Of a stretch of DNA of 64,000 nt, positions 18,127 through 27,126 are shown one piece after another. Both the position numbers and the translations under genes were made by a program. The DNA is taken from the NCBI RefSeq assembly GCF_001517425.1, contig NZ_FBWL01000168.1, positions 62,001 to 126,000 on the forward strand. Direction: 5' to 3'. Numbering within the stretch: position 1 is the first letter of the stretch; the number at the start of each line of letters is the position of its first letter. The DNA is from Clostridium sp. C105KSO13. GTDB taxonomy: Bacteria > Bacillota > Clostridia > Lachnospirales > Lachnospiraceae. A model generated the notes under the pieces. That model worked only from the letters and a program-made list of their open reading frames with translations. It had not been told where the DNA came from and did no database searches.

Positions 18127-18175
18127 GCCTCCTTTAGAATTCTGTTTTAAAATAATACAGAATTCTAAAGGAGGC
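18127..18175 (+). promoter_or_regulatory. Perfect 19-bp hairpin covering the dedA ribosome binding site
   Basis: Arms GCCTCCTTTAGAATTCTGT (18127-18145) and ACAGAATTCTAAAGGAGGC (18157-18175) pair perfectly across an 11-base loop. The downstream arm contains AAAGGAGG, the ribosome binding site for the ATG at 18183. A folded transcript would hide the site and could also work as a terminator after the exonuclease gene. Confidence 0.7.
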
Positions 18176-18182
18176 TGTTTCT

Positions 18183-18692
18183 ATGAATGTCCAAACATTG
18201 ACGCAATACTTTTTCCAATATGGTTGTTTTTTTATATATCTGATTGTTCTCCTGGAATATATGAATCTGCCTGGATTTCCGGCAGGGGTTATCATGCCTC
18301 TGGCGGGTATATGGGCGGCAAAAGGTGAGGTAAGCTTTCCAACGGTTATGCTGTTGTCTGTAGCAGCCGGACTTACAGGAAGCTGGCTTTTATATTTTCT
18401 CGGAAGGCTTGGCGGTTCAGGATTTATGCGCTTTTATTTCCGGAAGTTTCCGAAACACCGAACCGTCATAGAAAAAAAAGTAGAAATGCTTCGCGAAAAG
18501 GGTTGTATCGGAGTGTTTATAAGTAAACTGCTCCCAATGGTACGGACTCTTATATCGATACCGGCAGGAATGGTGCAAATGGATTTCGTGAAGTATACGG
18601 TGAGTTCAATTTTGGGAATCTTTTTGTGGAATCTGGTATTTATAGGTGCTGGATATTACTTTGGAGAAGCAGCAATTAGAATACTAGCATGA
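18183..18692 (+). CDS. DedA-family membrane protein
   Basis: A 169-residue inner-membrane protein of the DedA/VTT family, with helices near 10-30, 50-75, 115-135 and 140-165. Conserved features include LEYMNLPGFPAGVIMPLAG and FISKLLPMVRTLISIPAGM. Some family members flip undecaprenyl phosphate or phospholipids, which fits the downstream glycosyltransferase and acyltransferase. Somewhat shorter than typical 200-residue members. Translation may be limited by the hairpin over its ribosome binding site. Confidence 0.88.
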   Translation: MNVQTLTQYFFQYGCFFIYLIVLLEYMNLPGFPAGVIMPLAGIWAAKGEVSFPTVMLLSVAAGLTGSWLLYFLGRLGGSGFMRFYFRKFPKHRTVIEKKVEMLREKGCIGVFISKLLPMVRTLISIPAGMVQMDFVKYTVSSILGIFLWNLVFIGAGYYFGEAAIRILA

Positions 18693-18707
18693 GGAGGCTT
18701 AAAGGAA

Positions 18708-20018
18708 ATGAGAATTGCAATGTTGACGAATAACTATAGCCCTTTTGTGGGAGGAGTGCCAATATCGGTAGAAAGGCAGGCTAAGGAGCTGGCAAAGAGA
18801 GGACACAGTGTGACTGTATTTGCTCCGGAATATGGACAGAAAGAGGATGAAAAACAAACAACTTTACAGCTTGGAAAAAAGGACAGGAATTGTATAGATG
18901 TCATCCGCTATCAGACAGGTATGTATAAGCTTGAAAACGGAATGGTCTGTCCTAAAGTAATAATCAAGGAAATATTACAGACCTTTGAAAGAAAAATGTT
19001 TGATTGTATTCACGTACATCACCCTATGTTTGTGGGGCCTGTGGCTCTTTATCTTGGTAAAAAATACGACTTGCCGGTAATCTATACCTATCATACAAAA
19101 TATGAGGATTATCTCCACTACCTGCGTCTGTTTCGTACCATGGAGAAAAATAAAGCTGTGGGAAGGAAAATCTTCAGACTGAGCAAGGAAAAGCTGATAC
19201 CAAAATATATCACCTGGTTTACCAACCAATGTGATCTTGTACTGACCCCGACTGCAAGTATGCAAGAGATAATAAAAGAAAGAGGAACAAAGACAGCCAC
19301 AGCTATACTTCCGACAGGGCTGGAAGATTCATTCTATATACAGGATCAAGAAGAAGCTAAGATGCTTAGAAAGGAATACCTTGGAGGAAAAACCCATCTG
19401 TTCTGTACTGTGTCCCGGCTGGAGAAAGAAAAAAATCCTGAATTTATTTTACGCGGATCCGCAAAGCTGAAGGAAAAAATTGGTGACACTTTCAGGTTAT
19501 TATTCATCGGAGAAGGGAGTATGAGAAACAGACTGGAGCAGATGACGGAGGAACTGGGAATTTCGGAAGAAGTCCTTTTTTTAGGAAATATAGAAAACGA
19601 GAGGATAAAAAATTATATAAGTGCCTGCGAATTGTTTCTGTTTGCATCAAAATCCGAAACCCAGGGAATCGTTCTGGCTGAAGCGCTGGCTGCAGGCAGC
19701 CCGGTAGTTGCCGTACAGGCCACAGGGGTGGAGGATATTGTTGTCAGCGGACAAAATGGTTACATGACTAAGGAAGATACAGAGGAGTGGACTGAGAAAA
19801 TTATAGAGGCTTTGAAGAAAGAAAACTATGGAAAATTGAAAGAACAGGCGCAATCGGATGCCGGCCGTTTTAAGGCCTCCAGACTGGCAGTGTATGAAGA
19901 GCAGCTTTATGAGCAGTGTATGAGAGCAAAAGGAGAAAGGAAGAGTGCATATGAAGATGAAGCAGGCTGGCCGGAACATTCTGGTGCGCTTATTTACAGG
20001 ATATTTAAAGCTTCTTGA
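18708..20018 (+). CDS. GT4-family glycosyltransferase
   Basis: A 436-residue cytoplasmic or membrane-associated GT-B glycosyltransferase. The N-terminal acceptor domain has NNYSPFVGGVPISVERQAKELAKRGH. The C-terminal donor domain has SRLEKEKNPEFILRG and the family ESETQGIVLAEALAAGSPVVAV motif (as SETQGIVLAEALAAG), which binds the nucleotide sugar. It resembles diacylglycerol glucosyltransferases and related glycolipid enzymes; the exact acceptor is unknown. Its end overlaps the acyltransferase gene by 68 bases, and dedA precedes it by 15 bases, suggesting an envelope-lipid operon. Confidence 0.85.
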   Translation: MRIAMLTNNYSPFVGGVPISVERQAKELAKRGHSVTVFAPEYGQKEDEKQTTLQLGKKDRNCIDVIRYQTGMYKLENGMVCPKVIIKEILQTFERKMFDCIHVHHPMFVGPVALYLGKKYDLPVIYTYHTKYEDYLHYLRLFRTMEKNKAVGRKIFRLSKEKLIPKYITWFTNQCDLVLTPTASMQEIIKERGTKTATAILPTGLEDSFYIQDQEEAKMLRKEYLGGKTHLFCTVSRLEKEKNPEFILRGSAKLKEKIGDTFRLLFIGEGSMRNRLEQMTEELGISEEVLFLGNIENERIKNYISACELFLFASKSETQGIVLAEALAAGSPVVAVQATGVEDIVVSGQNGYMTKEDTEEWTEKIIEALKKENYGKLKEQAQSDAGRFKASRLAVYEEQLYEQCMRAKGERKSAYEDEAGWPEHSGALIYRIFKAS

Positions 20019-20550
20019 GAAGACGGTCGCAATACAGTGGGCCGAAGCTTCGATTTGCCGCGGCAGGCAGGTATTTGGCTTCTGGCACGAAGATAGTTTT
20101 TCTATGAATCTGGTGTTGAAAGAACTTTCAAAACAGACGAATCCCGTGGATGTGATTGTGACTGCTGACGGAAGAGGAAATTATATACAAAAGCTAATAG
20201 AGCACTGCGGAGGGCATGCAATCAGGGTATCCGACGGAGCTGCAGGATTTGGAGCACTGAAAAATGTTTTACAAAATGCGTATGAGAGTACCCGGTGTAT
20301 AGCAGTTGCTCTGGACGGTCCCCTGGGTCCAAGGCATAAGCCGAAAAAACTGGCATTTTATCTGGCAAAGCAGGTACAGGAGGATTTTGTAGGAATTACA
20401 GTTTCTTACTCTTCAAAGCTTCGTCTCACCAGGAGATGGGATAAATATGTGATACCCTTGCCGTTTTCTACGATAACTGTAGCAGCGCACAATTATGGAG
20501 AGGTAGACAAAAGGCATATTCCTGAACTTCCTGTCAGTGTGATATACTGA
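19951..20550 (+). CDS. Lysophospholipid acyltransferase-like protein (DUF374 type)
   Basis: About 199 residues. FGFWHEDSF holds the His-x4-Asp-like active-site motif, and VTADGRGNYIQKLIEHCGG and ALDGPLGPRHKPKK match the DUF374/LpxL-like acyltransferase pattern. Probable acyl transfer to a lipid or glycolipid, consistent with the overlapping glycosyltransferase gene. The start is the ATG after AGGAAAGAG; a GTG two codons upstream is also in frame. The 68-base overlap with the previous gene suggests coupled translation. Confidence 0.72.
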   Translation: MKMKQAGRNILVRLFTGYLKLLEKTVAIQWAEASICRGRQVFGFWHEDSFSMNLVLKELSKQTNPVDVIVTADGRGNYIQKLIEHCGGHAIRVSDGAAGFGALKNVLQNAYESTRCIAVALDGPLGPRHKPKKLAFYLAKQVQEDFVGITVSYSSKLRLTRRWDKYVIPLPFSTITVAAHNYGEVDKRHIPELPVSVIY

Positions 20551-20587
20551 TAGAAGAAATTTAGATAGTATAATGCAGGAGGAAATT

Positions 20588-21286
20588 ATGGAAACGAATC
20601 ATATCTTACTTGTGGAAGATGACAAGGAAATTAGAGAAGGTGTTCAGATATATCTGCAAAGCCAGGGATATAAAGTGTTTCAGGCAGCAGACGGCATAGA
20701 AGGACTGGAAATTATAGATAAAGAAAATATTCATCTGGCTATTGTGGACATTATGATGCCTCGCATGGATGGGATCCAGATGACGATGAAACTGAGAGAA
20801 AAATACGATTTTCCTGTTATCATGTTATCTGCAAAATCCGAGGAGGTGGACAAAATTACAGGACTCAATCTGGGGGCAGATGATTATGTGACGAAGCCCT
20901 TTACCCCTATGGAGTTGATGGCAAGGGTGAATTCGCAGATACGGCGTTACAAAAGATTTATGGAGAAACTGGAGCCAAAAGAAAATGTGCATGTAATTGG
21001 TGGGCTGGAAATTAACGAGGACACGGTGGAAGTATCAGTGGATGGGAATCCCGTGAAAGTGACGCCTATCGAGTATAAGATTCTTCTGCTGCTTGCCAAA
21101 AACCCCGGGCATGTCTTTAGTGCAGAAGAAATTTATGAACGGGTCTGGCAGGAAAGGGCTATTAATACAGACACAATTATGGTACATGTGCGCAACATTC
21201 GGGAAAAAATTGAAGTGAACCCAAAAAATCCAAAATATTTGAAGGTGGTGTGGGGAGTTGGATATAAAATTGAAAAACAGTCGTAG
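20588..21286 (+). CDS. OmpR/PhoB-type response regulator
   Basis: A 232-residue two-domain regulator. The receiver has the acidic pair in LLVEDDKE, the phospho-Asp in LAIVDIMMPRMDG (about Asp53) and the Lys in DDYVTKPF. The C-terminal winged helix ends KVVWGVGYKIE. The ATG at 20588 has AGGAGG upstream; the ATG five codons earlier spans that site. The downstream kinase gene overlaps it. Likely controls envelope or stress genes, possibly the group just upstream, but the target is not visible. Confidence 0.93.
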   Translation: METNHILLVEDDKEIREGVQIYLQSQGYKVFQAADGIEGLEIIDKENIHLAIVDIMMPRMDGIQMTMKLREKYDFPVIMLSAKSEEVDKITGLNLGADDYVTKPFTPMELMARVNSQIRRYKRFMEKLEPKENVHVIGGLEINEDTVEVSVDGNPVKVTPIEYKILLLLAKNPGHVFSAEEIYERVWQERAINTDTIMVHVRNIREKIEVNPKNPKYLKVVWGVGYKIEKQS

Positions 21287-23354
21287 GCGGATACTTGTAT
21301 TTATTTTTGTACTGGTAATCACATGCTCGGTGGGAATGGTGGCGGCATATCCATCATTTTCCCGTGTGATGCAAAGCGGGGAAAATGATGCCATATATGA
21401 ACAGTCTCTGACGGATATTTGCCGGGATCTGGAGATTGGAAACTATATTTTGTACAATGAAGTGACAGGAAAAATAGACAGAGCACTGCTGCAGGAACAA
21501 TACGGAAACAGCCGCTTTGATTTGCTGCGCAAATATATGGATTATGAAGTGTTTGACTCAAGGGGAACTGCGCAGCTGGGTACGAGTAATAATTCTGTTT
21601 TGAAGAACTTAAAAGCAAAAGATACCTCCTATGCATTTCGAGTAGAATTTATATTTCAAAAGGACGGAGAAATCTCGAAAGTCCAGGTAACCGGGGGCAA
21701 GACAGATATGCAGCGGCAGTATCAAATGGAGCAGTATCTTCTGGATATGGAACCCTACCCATATCAGGGTATTGAGATACCATCCGGTGTACAGATAGTG
21801 TATGGAATGACTGAAGAAAAACTGAATGCTTATATAAAAGACAGCTACGATTCTGAATATCTTTCCATAAGGAGGCTGATGGAAAGTGAATTATACAGTA
21901 CGGTTAGCATCGCGTTAGGATTGATTGTTGCTGTCACGGCCATCTTTCTGGCTATAAAGCGACGCGATATCTTTGAAGAAAAAAGGATATTTGCTGCTCC
22001 TTTTGAAATTGTTGTTACTGCACTGGGCATTTTGGCGGGCCTGGGAAACTTTGTTGCGGAGATGGTATTGATTACAATCAATGCAAGGCCAAATGCTCTG
22101 GGCGCTGTTGTTAATTTCGCTGCCAATACGGTGATGTGGTTTGTTGTATTTGGTATTGTATTCTGGGGATTCGTATGCCTTGGTGCCATGTTTACCATGA
22201 AAAAAGCATATTGGACTGAAAGAACATTGTGTGCTGGATTATTTCGCTGGCTGAATAAACGAAAGGCTAAATATGGGAGAGGAATAAAGAAGAAGGCCGG
22301 GGAAATCTGTAACCGAACTAAACATTTTTGCGGGAAACAGTATGATATGCTGCTCCATCTGGACTTTCAGGACAAAACAAACCGTACTATTTTAAAAATT
22401 GTTGTCTTAAATCTTGTTGTCCTACTGATTATCTGCAGTATGTGGTTTTACGGAATCGCAGCCCTTGTTATTTATTCGATAGTTCTGTTCTTCTTTTTTA
22501 AAAAGTATTTTAAAGATATTCAGTCTAAATACAAGCTGCTGCTTCAGGCCACAAATCGACTGGCAGAAGGCGATTTGGATTCCAGTTTCGAAGCAGATAT
22601 AGGAGTCTTTAATCCTGTTCAGGAAGAATTAAAGAAAATTCAGACTGGTTTTAAAAAAGCAGTGGAAGAGGAAGTAAAAAGTGAGAGAATGAAGACAGAG
22701 TTAATTACCAATGTCTCACATGATCTGAAGACACCTCTGACTGCCATTATCACATATACGGATTTACTGAAAACTGAAAGTGACGAGGAAAAGAGAAAAG
22801 AATACATTCAGATTCTGGAACAGAAATCCCTGCGCTTAAAAGGACTGATAGAAGATTTGTTTGAAATCAGCAAGGCGGCAAGTAACAATGTGACGATGAA
22901 TTTTATGTCAGTTGATATAGTAGATTTGCTAAAACAGGTAGGTTTGGAGTATGATAGTAAAATAAAAGAAACAAATCTGGATTTCCGCTGGTCGCTCCCG
23001 GATCATAAGATTATATTATGGCTGGACAGCCAGAAGACTTACCGTATCTTCGAGAACCTGATTGTGAATATCACAAAATATGCAATGCCTCATACAAGAG
23101 TATACGTAGAAATGAACGAACTGGATGACCAGGTACACATTTCCATGAAAAACGTATCCGCGGAGGAGCTGGACTTCAATTCAGAAGAAATAACCGACAG
23201 ATTCGTCAGAGGAGATATATCAAGAAACACCGAAGGCTCCGGGCTGGGCCTCGCCATCGCCAAAAGCTTTGCAAAGCTGCAGCATGGAACCCTGAAAATA
23301 TCAACGGATGCAGATTTGTACAAAGTGGAAATCACATTTCCGCGTAAGGGATAA
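21258..23354 (+). CDS. Sensor histidine kinase
   Basis: Large membrane kinase of about 698 residues. One helix near 10-30 is followed by an extracytoplasmic domain (about 35-210), further helices (about 215-240, 245-310 and 375-415), a HAMP-like linker, HisKA with phospho-His in NVSHDLKTPLTAI (about 490), and a HATPase domain with the N box NLIVNITKY and GSGLGLAIAKS. The start is uncertain: the frame opens with TTG at 21258 inside the regulator gene, and the GGGGAG nearby is too close for it; a TTG four codons on is possible. It overlaps the regulator, so the pair is co-expressed. Confidence 0.88.
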   Translation: MDIKLKNSRRRILVFIFVLVITCSVGMVAAYPSFSRVMQSGENDAIYEQSLTDICRDLEIGNYILYNEVTGKIDRALLQEQYGNSRFDLLRKYMDYEVFDSRGTAQLGTSNNSVLKNLKAKDTSYAFRVEFIFQKDGEISKVQVTGGKTDMQRQYQMEQYLLDMEPYPYQGIEIPSGVQIVYGMTEEKLNAYIKDSYDSEYLSIRRLMESELYSTVSIALGLIVAVTAIFLAIKRRDIFEEKRIFAAPFEIVVTALGILAGLGNFVAEMVLITINARPNALGAVVNFAANTVMWFVVFGIVFWGFVCLGAMFTMKKAYWTERTLCAGLFRWLNKRKAKYGRGIKKKAGEICNRTKHFCGKQYDMLLHLDFQDKTNRTILKIVVLNLVVLLIICSMWFYGIAALVIYSIVLFFFFKKYFKDIQSKYKLLLQATNRLAEGDLDSSFEADIGVFNPVQEELKKIQTGFKKAVEEEVKSERMKTELITNVSHDLKTPLTAIITYTDLLKTESDEEKRKEYIQILEQKSLRLKGLIEDLFEISKAASNNVTMNFMSVDIVDLLKQVGLEYDSKIKETNLDFRWSLPDHKIILWLDSQKTYRIFENLIVNITKYAMPHTRVYVEMNELDDQVHISMKNVSAEELDFNSEEITDRFVRGDISRNTEGSGLGLAIAKSFAKLQHGTLKISTDADLYKVEITFPRKG

Positions 23355-23405
23355 GGGGGACAGTCCCTTTTGCGGGCCATTTTCAGAATTGTTTTACAAT
23401 TCGTC
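23353..23405 (+). repeat. Dispersed intergenic repeat, copy A
   Basis: AAGGGGGACAGTCCCTTTTG followed by CATTTTCAGAATTGTTTTAC and AATT. Shares its layout with the copy at 24355-24405 and, inverted, at about 28545-28595. It begins at the stop of the kinase gene. Confidence 0.65.
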
Positions 23406-23440
23406 TGGAAAATGAATGTATTTCCGGATGGGAGAGTCTG

Positions 23441-24355
23441 ATGTATAAGGAGTACAAACAAATCAAATTATGGCAAGGGGTATTGGTCTTAGTTCTGGCG
23501 GCAGTTATTTTATTTATAATTGCGCCGGTGTTTCTGTCACCTCTGGGGATGTATGGTTCTTTGCTGGCAGAGTGGATGATGCTTGCAGTGACTCTGGGGC
23601 TTATTATGGCCTTTGGGCACCGGCCGGGGAAGCTGCTTCCATTAAAAAAACCAACAGGTGCCGGAATTTTCGGTACCCTGCTGATGTGGGCAGGCGCTTT
23701 TCTGGTAGAAATGACGATTATTTTAATTTTGAGTATTTTCTTTCCGGAGGACATTTCAGATGTGAATACAGGACTCAGCCAGGCCATGCTAAATATACCG
23801 TTTTTGGCAGCTTTTCTGATTATTGCAATTACCCCTGCGATCTGCGAGGAGGTGGTGTTTCGGGGAGTGTTCCTTAAAAGCCTGAATCCCCGGAAACATA
23901 AATGGGCAGCGATACTCATATGTGGGATTATATTTGGTATGTTCCATGGAGATGTCTTCAGGTTTGTTCCAACTGCCATTGGAGGCACTGTGATGGCATA
24001 TATTTTGCTGGAAAGTGACAATATGTTTTATAATTTCTTTTTCCATTTTATCAATAATATATTGCCGCTTATTTTACTCTTTAGCATGAAGGACATGTAT
24101 AAAGATATGGAAGTATGGAGCGGACAGGGATACCAGCCGTTGCCGGTGGTAAGCGCAGGAGTCTATATGATGATGTGCGCGGCTGCCCCTTCCTGTCTGT
24201 ATATTGGGAACTATTTTCTGCACAGCAATACACTGGGGTATAGAGATACGCTCTTTCCAAGAGGAAAACAGGCCCCGGCTATTATATTGGTCGTTACTTC
24301 TTTCGCACTATTTTTTGCCGGGGCCGCTCTGACCTTATATGGCATATTTGCATAA
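23441..24355 (+). CDS. CPBP-family intramembrane metalloprotease
   Basis: A 304-residue multi-pass membrane protein of the CAAX/bacteriocin-processing (Abi) family. The three motifs are present: EEVVFRGVF (EExxxR), FGMFHGD (FxxxH) and HFINN (HxxxN), which together form the metal site in the membrane. About eight hydrophobic helices. Members handle prenyl-protein or peptide processing and bacteriocin immunity; the substrate here is unknown. Flanked on both sides by copies of the dispersed repeat. Confidence 0.87.
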   Translation: MYKEYKQIKLWQGVLVLVLAAVILFIIAPVFLSPLGMYGSLLAEWMMLAVTLGLIMAFGHRPGKLLPLKKPTGAGIFGTLLMWAGAFLVEMTIILILSIFFPEDISDVNTGLSQAMLNIPFLAAFLIIAITPAICEEVVFRGVFLKSLNPRKHKWAAILICGIIFGMFHGDVFRFVPTAIGGTVMAYILLESDNMFYNFFFHFINNILPLILLFSMKDMYKDMEVWSGQGYQPLPVVSAGVYMMMCAAAPSCLYIGNYFLHSNTLGYRDTLFPRGKQAPAIILVVTSFALFFAGAALTLYGIFA

Positions 24356-24405
24356 AAGGGGGTCAGACCCTTTTGCAGTCCGTTTTCAGAATTGTTTTAC
24401 AATTT
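24355..24405 (+). repeat. Dispersed intergenic repeat, copy B
   Basis: AAAAGGGGGTCAGACCCTTT followed by GTTTTCAGAATTGTTTTACA and ATT. Nearly the same 3' part as copy A. It separates the converging protease and hydF genes and may work as a bidirectional terminator. Confidence 0.68.
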
Positions 24406-24407
24406 TA

Positions 24408-25637
24408 TTATTTTGAAAAGATCTGGATACTTCGCTCTAATATCCCCTGCATATGTGCAATGGCGGTTCCGTAGTTAGTCATGGGGACTCCCTGATCCTC
24501 GGCACACTTTAAGCGGTATTTCATTTCCCGCTCATTTAATGTACAGCCGCCACAATGTATAATGAGGTTGTATTTTGACAAGTCTGCGGGAAATTCTGTT
24601 CCGCTGGTAAACTCAAAGTTTAGCTGTTTTTCCGTATAGCTGCTAATCCATCGGGGGAGTTTTACTGTTCCGATATCGTCGCATTGCCTGTGATGGGTGC
24701 AGCCCTCGGAGATTAAAACGGTGTCCCCTTTAGACAGTGTGTCGAGGGTTCTTGCTCCTTTTACCATCGTTTCCAGGCTGCCTTTATACCTGGCAAATAA
24801 AATGGAGAAGGAAGTTAATGGGACTTCGATAGGTACCACAGCGGATACTTTCGCAAAGGCCTGACTGTCAGTTATCACTAGTTCCGGATACTGGCCTATC
24901 CGCTGAAGCGCTTCTTTTAATTCAGTTTCCCTTACAACAATTGCAGCTGCACCAGCTTCCAATATGTCACGAATGGTTTGCTGCTGAGGAAGAATCAGAC
25001 GTCCTTTGGGAGCCGCTGAATCTATCGGCACTACAAGAATAACTAAGTCCAATGGACGTATCAGATCGGCCACAATCCGCCGGCTTTTATCTTCCACAGG
25101 AGCCTGGCGTGTAATCAATTCTTTCAATTCAGAAATATTTTTTCCAGTTACAGTACTGACTGCAATAATAATTTCTGTGGGAACGAAGGAAATAGCAGCG
25201 GAGATATCGGAATCTATCGGAGCAATTTCAAATCCTTCATCGGTTAAATCAGCCTTATTATATACAATCACATAAGGAATATCCTTTTTTTGTATTTGTC
25301 CTAAAATGTTTAGGTCGGCTTCTGTAATTCCTACGGAACTGTCTACAACGAGGACGGCAATATCTGTCTTATTGAGAATCTGATATGCCTTCTGGACTCT
25401 TAGACGGCCCAGCTCCCCTTCATCATCCAGCCCTGGGGTATCAATGATAACTACAGGGCCCAGAGGCAGAAGTTCCATTGCTTTTAACACGGGGTCTGTA
25501 GTGGTGCCTTTAACATCGGATACAATGGCCAGGTTTTGTCCGGTTACTGCGTTAATAATACTGGATTTGCCGGAATTGCGTCTGCCAAAGATACCAATAT
25601 GTATCCTGTCTGAAGACGGTGTGGCATTTAAACTCAT
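24408..25637 (-). CDS. hydF: [FeFe]-hydrogenase maturation GTPase HydF
   Basis: Scaffold GTPase on which the diiron subcluster of the H-cluster is completed before transfer to the hydrogenase. Of 409 residues, the N-terminal GTPase domain has GRRNSGKSS (about 18-26), DTPGLDD and NKAD. The C-terminal cluster domain has CTHHRQCD and IHCGGC, matching the C-x-H ... H-C-x2-C iron-sulfur ligand pattern. Last gene of the maturation operon; AGGAGG precedes its start. No hydrogenase structural gene is in the window. Confidence 0.95.
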   Translation of the reverse strand: MSLNATPSSDRIHIGIFGRRNSGKSSIINAVTGQNLAIVSDVKGTTTDPVLKAMELLPLGPVVIIDTPGLDDEGELGRLRVQKAYQILNKTDIAVLVVDSSVGITEADLNILGQIQKKDIPYVIVYNKADLTDEGFEIAPIDSDISAAISFVPTEIIIAVSTVTGKNISELKELITRQAPVEDKSRRIVADLIRPLDLVILVVPIDSAAPKGRLILPQQQTIRDILEAGAAAIVVRETELKEALQRIGQYPELVITDSQAFAKVSAVVPIEVPLTSFSILFARYKGSLETMVKGARTLDTLSKGDTVLISEGCTHHRQCDDIGTVKLPRWISSYTEKQLNFEFTSGTEFPADLSKYNLIIHCGGCTLNEREMKYRLKCAEDQGVPMTNYGTAIAHMQGILERSIQIFSK

Positions 25638-25686
25638 ATAGAACCTCCTGTAAAATCATTTTGCACATGGCAAATGTTTCTGCGCA

Positions 25687-27108
25687 CTAGAACCGGAAAT
25701 CTCTGCGGTTATCCTGTTCAATCAGCCGCAGATTTTCTGTTACAACAGCACGTGCTTTCTCGTTCGGTACATGCATCACTTCTTTTTCAATCAGCTGATC
25801 TCCCAATGCTTTTGTATTCGGGGAGGCATAGTCCATCAGGTATTCCTTCAGCGTCATTAGTGCATTTGGATGGCAGCAGTTTTGAATCTGTCCGCTTTTA
25901 CATAAAGACATGAAACGATCTCCCGTACGGCCTTCCCGGTAGCAGGCGGTGCAGAAGCTTGGAATGTATCCCATTTCCATCAGCCAGTGAACAACTTCGT
26001 CCAGGGTTCTAGAATCACTGACATCAAACTGCTCGGATTTGGAATCCTCCGGCTCGGGTTCATAGTAACCGCCCACACTTGTGCGGGAACCGCCGCTGAT
26101 TTGGGAAACTCCGAGATGCAGAACCTTTTCTCTACATTTTTGGCTCTCCCTGGTGGAAATTATCATGCCGGTGTAAGGTACGGCAATTCGGATACAGGCT
26201 ACGATCTTGGCAAAAGTATCATCGTCAATACCATTGTCAAAGGCATCTGCATCAATATCATCTGCATGGCGCAGACGGGGGACGCTGATTGTATGGGGCC
26301 CGACCCCGAAAGCTGCCTCCAGGTGCTCTGCATGCATGAGTAGACCTGCAAACTCATAGCGATATTTATCCAGTCCGAAGAGCACGCCTATTCCCACATC
26401 ATCTATGCCGCCCTCCATGGCACGGTCCATAGCCTCTGTATGATAATCATAATCGTGCTTTGGCCCTGTCGGATGAAGCTGAAAATAACTCTTTTTGTGG
26501 TAAGTTTCCTGAAACAAAATATAGGTACCGATTCCTGCTTCTTTAAGCAGGCGATAGTTATCTACGGTAGTAGCAGCAATGTTAATATTTACACGGCGGA
26601 TGGCACCGTTTTTATGCTTGACACTGTAAATGGTTTTAATACAGTCCAGGTAATAATCCATAGTATTGTTTACAGGATCTTCCCCGGCTTCCAGAGCGAG
26701 ACGCTTGTGTCCCATATCCTGGAGAGCAATGACCTCTCTGCGAATTTCGTCCTGGGTAAGCTTTTTTCTGGCAATGTGTTTATTTTTACTGTGGTATGGA
26801 CAGTATGTACATCCGTTAATACAGTAGTTGGATAGATATAAAGGAGCAAACATTACAATGCGGTTGCCGTAAAAGTCTTTTTTAATCTGCTCCGCGAGAG
26901 AATAGATTTCCTTATTTTTCTCTTCAATGGGACAGGCAAGTAAAACAGAAGCTTCTCTGTGAGAGAGCCCTTTTCTTTTTTTTGCCTTTTCGATGAGAGA
27001 GTCGATAAGAGGCACATTGCTTTTGTTCTCATTGGCATAGGTCAGAGTCTCTAAAATTTCCTCATGGTTGATAAAATCATCTGCGCGTTTTGACTTTACA
27101 TCATACAT
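25687..27108 (-). CDS. hydG: [FeFe]-hydrogenase maturation radical SAM enzyme HydG
   Basis: Cleaves tyrosine to provide the CO and cyanide ligands of the H-cluster. The radical-SAM motif is CINGCTYC (CX3CX2C). The C-terminal auxiliary cluster motif CTAC-X22-C, special to HydG, is present near residues 390-420. About 473 residues. Three ATGs are clustered at the start; the third is chosen because GGAGG lies 8 bases upstream of it, while the first overlaps that site. It lies 18 bases downstream of hydE. Confidence 0.95.
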   Translation of the reverse strand: MYDVKSKRADDFINHEEILETLTYANENKSNVPLIDSLIEKAKKRKGLSHREASVLLACPIEEKNKEIYSLAEQIKKDFYGNRIVMFAPLYLSNYCINGCTYCPYHSKNKHIARKKLTQDEIRREVIALQDMGHKRLALEAGEDPVNNTMDYYLDCIKTIYSVKHKNGAIRRVNINIAATTVDNYRLLKEAGIGTYILFQETYHKKSYFQLHPTGPKHDYDYHTEAMDRAMEGGIDDVGIGVLFGLDKYRYEFAGLLMHAEHLEAAFGVGPHTISVPRLRHADDIDADAFDNGIDDDTFAKIVACIRIAVPYTGMIISTRESQKCREKVLHLGVSQISGGSRTSVGGYYEPEPEDSKSEQFDVSDSRTLDEVVHWLMEMGYIPSFCTACYREGRTGDRFMSLCKSGQIQNCCHPNALMTLKEYLMDYASPNTKALGDQLIEKEVMHVPNEKARAVVTENLRLIEQDNRRDFRF

Positions 27109-27126
27109 TTTCATTTCCTCCATTTT

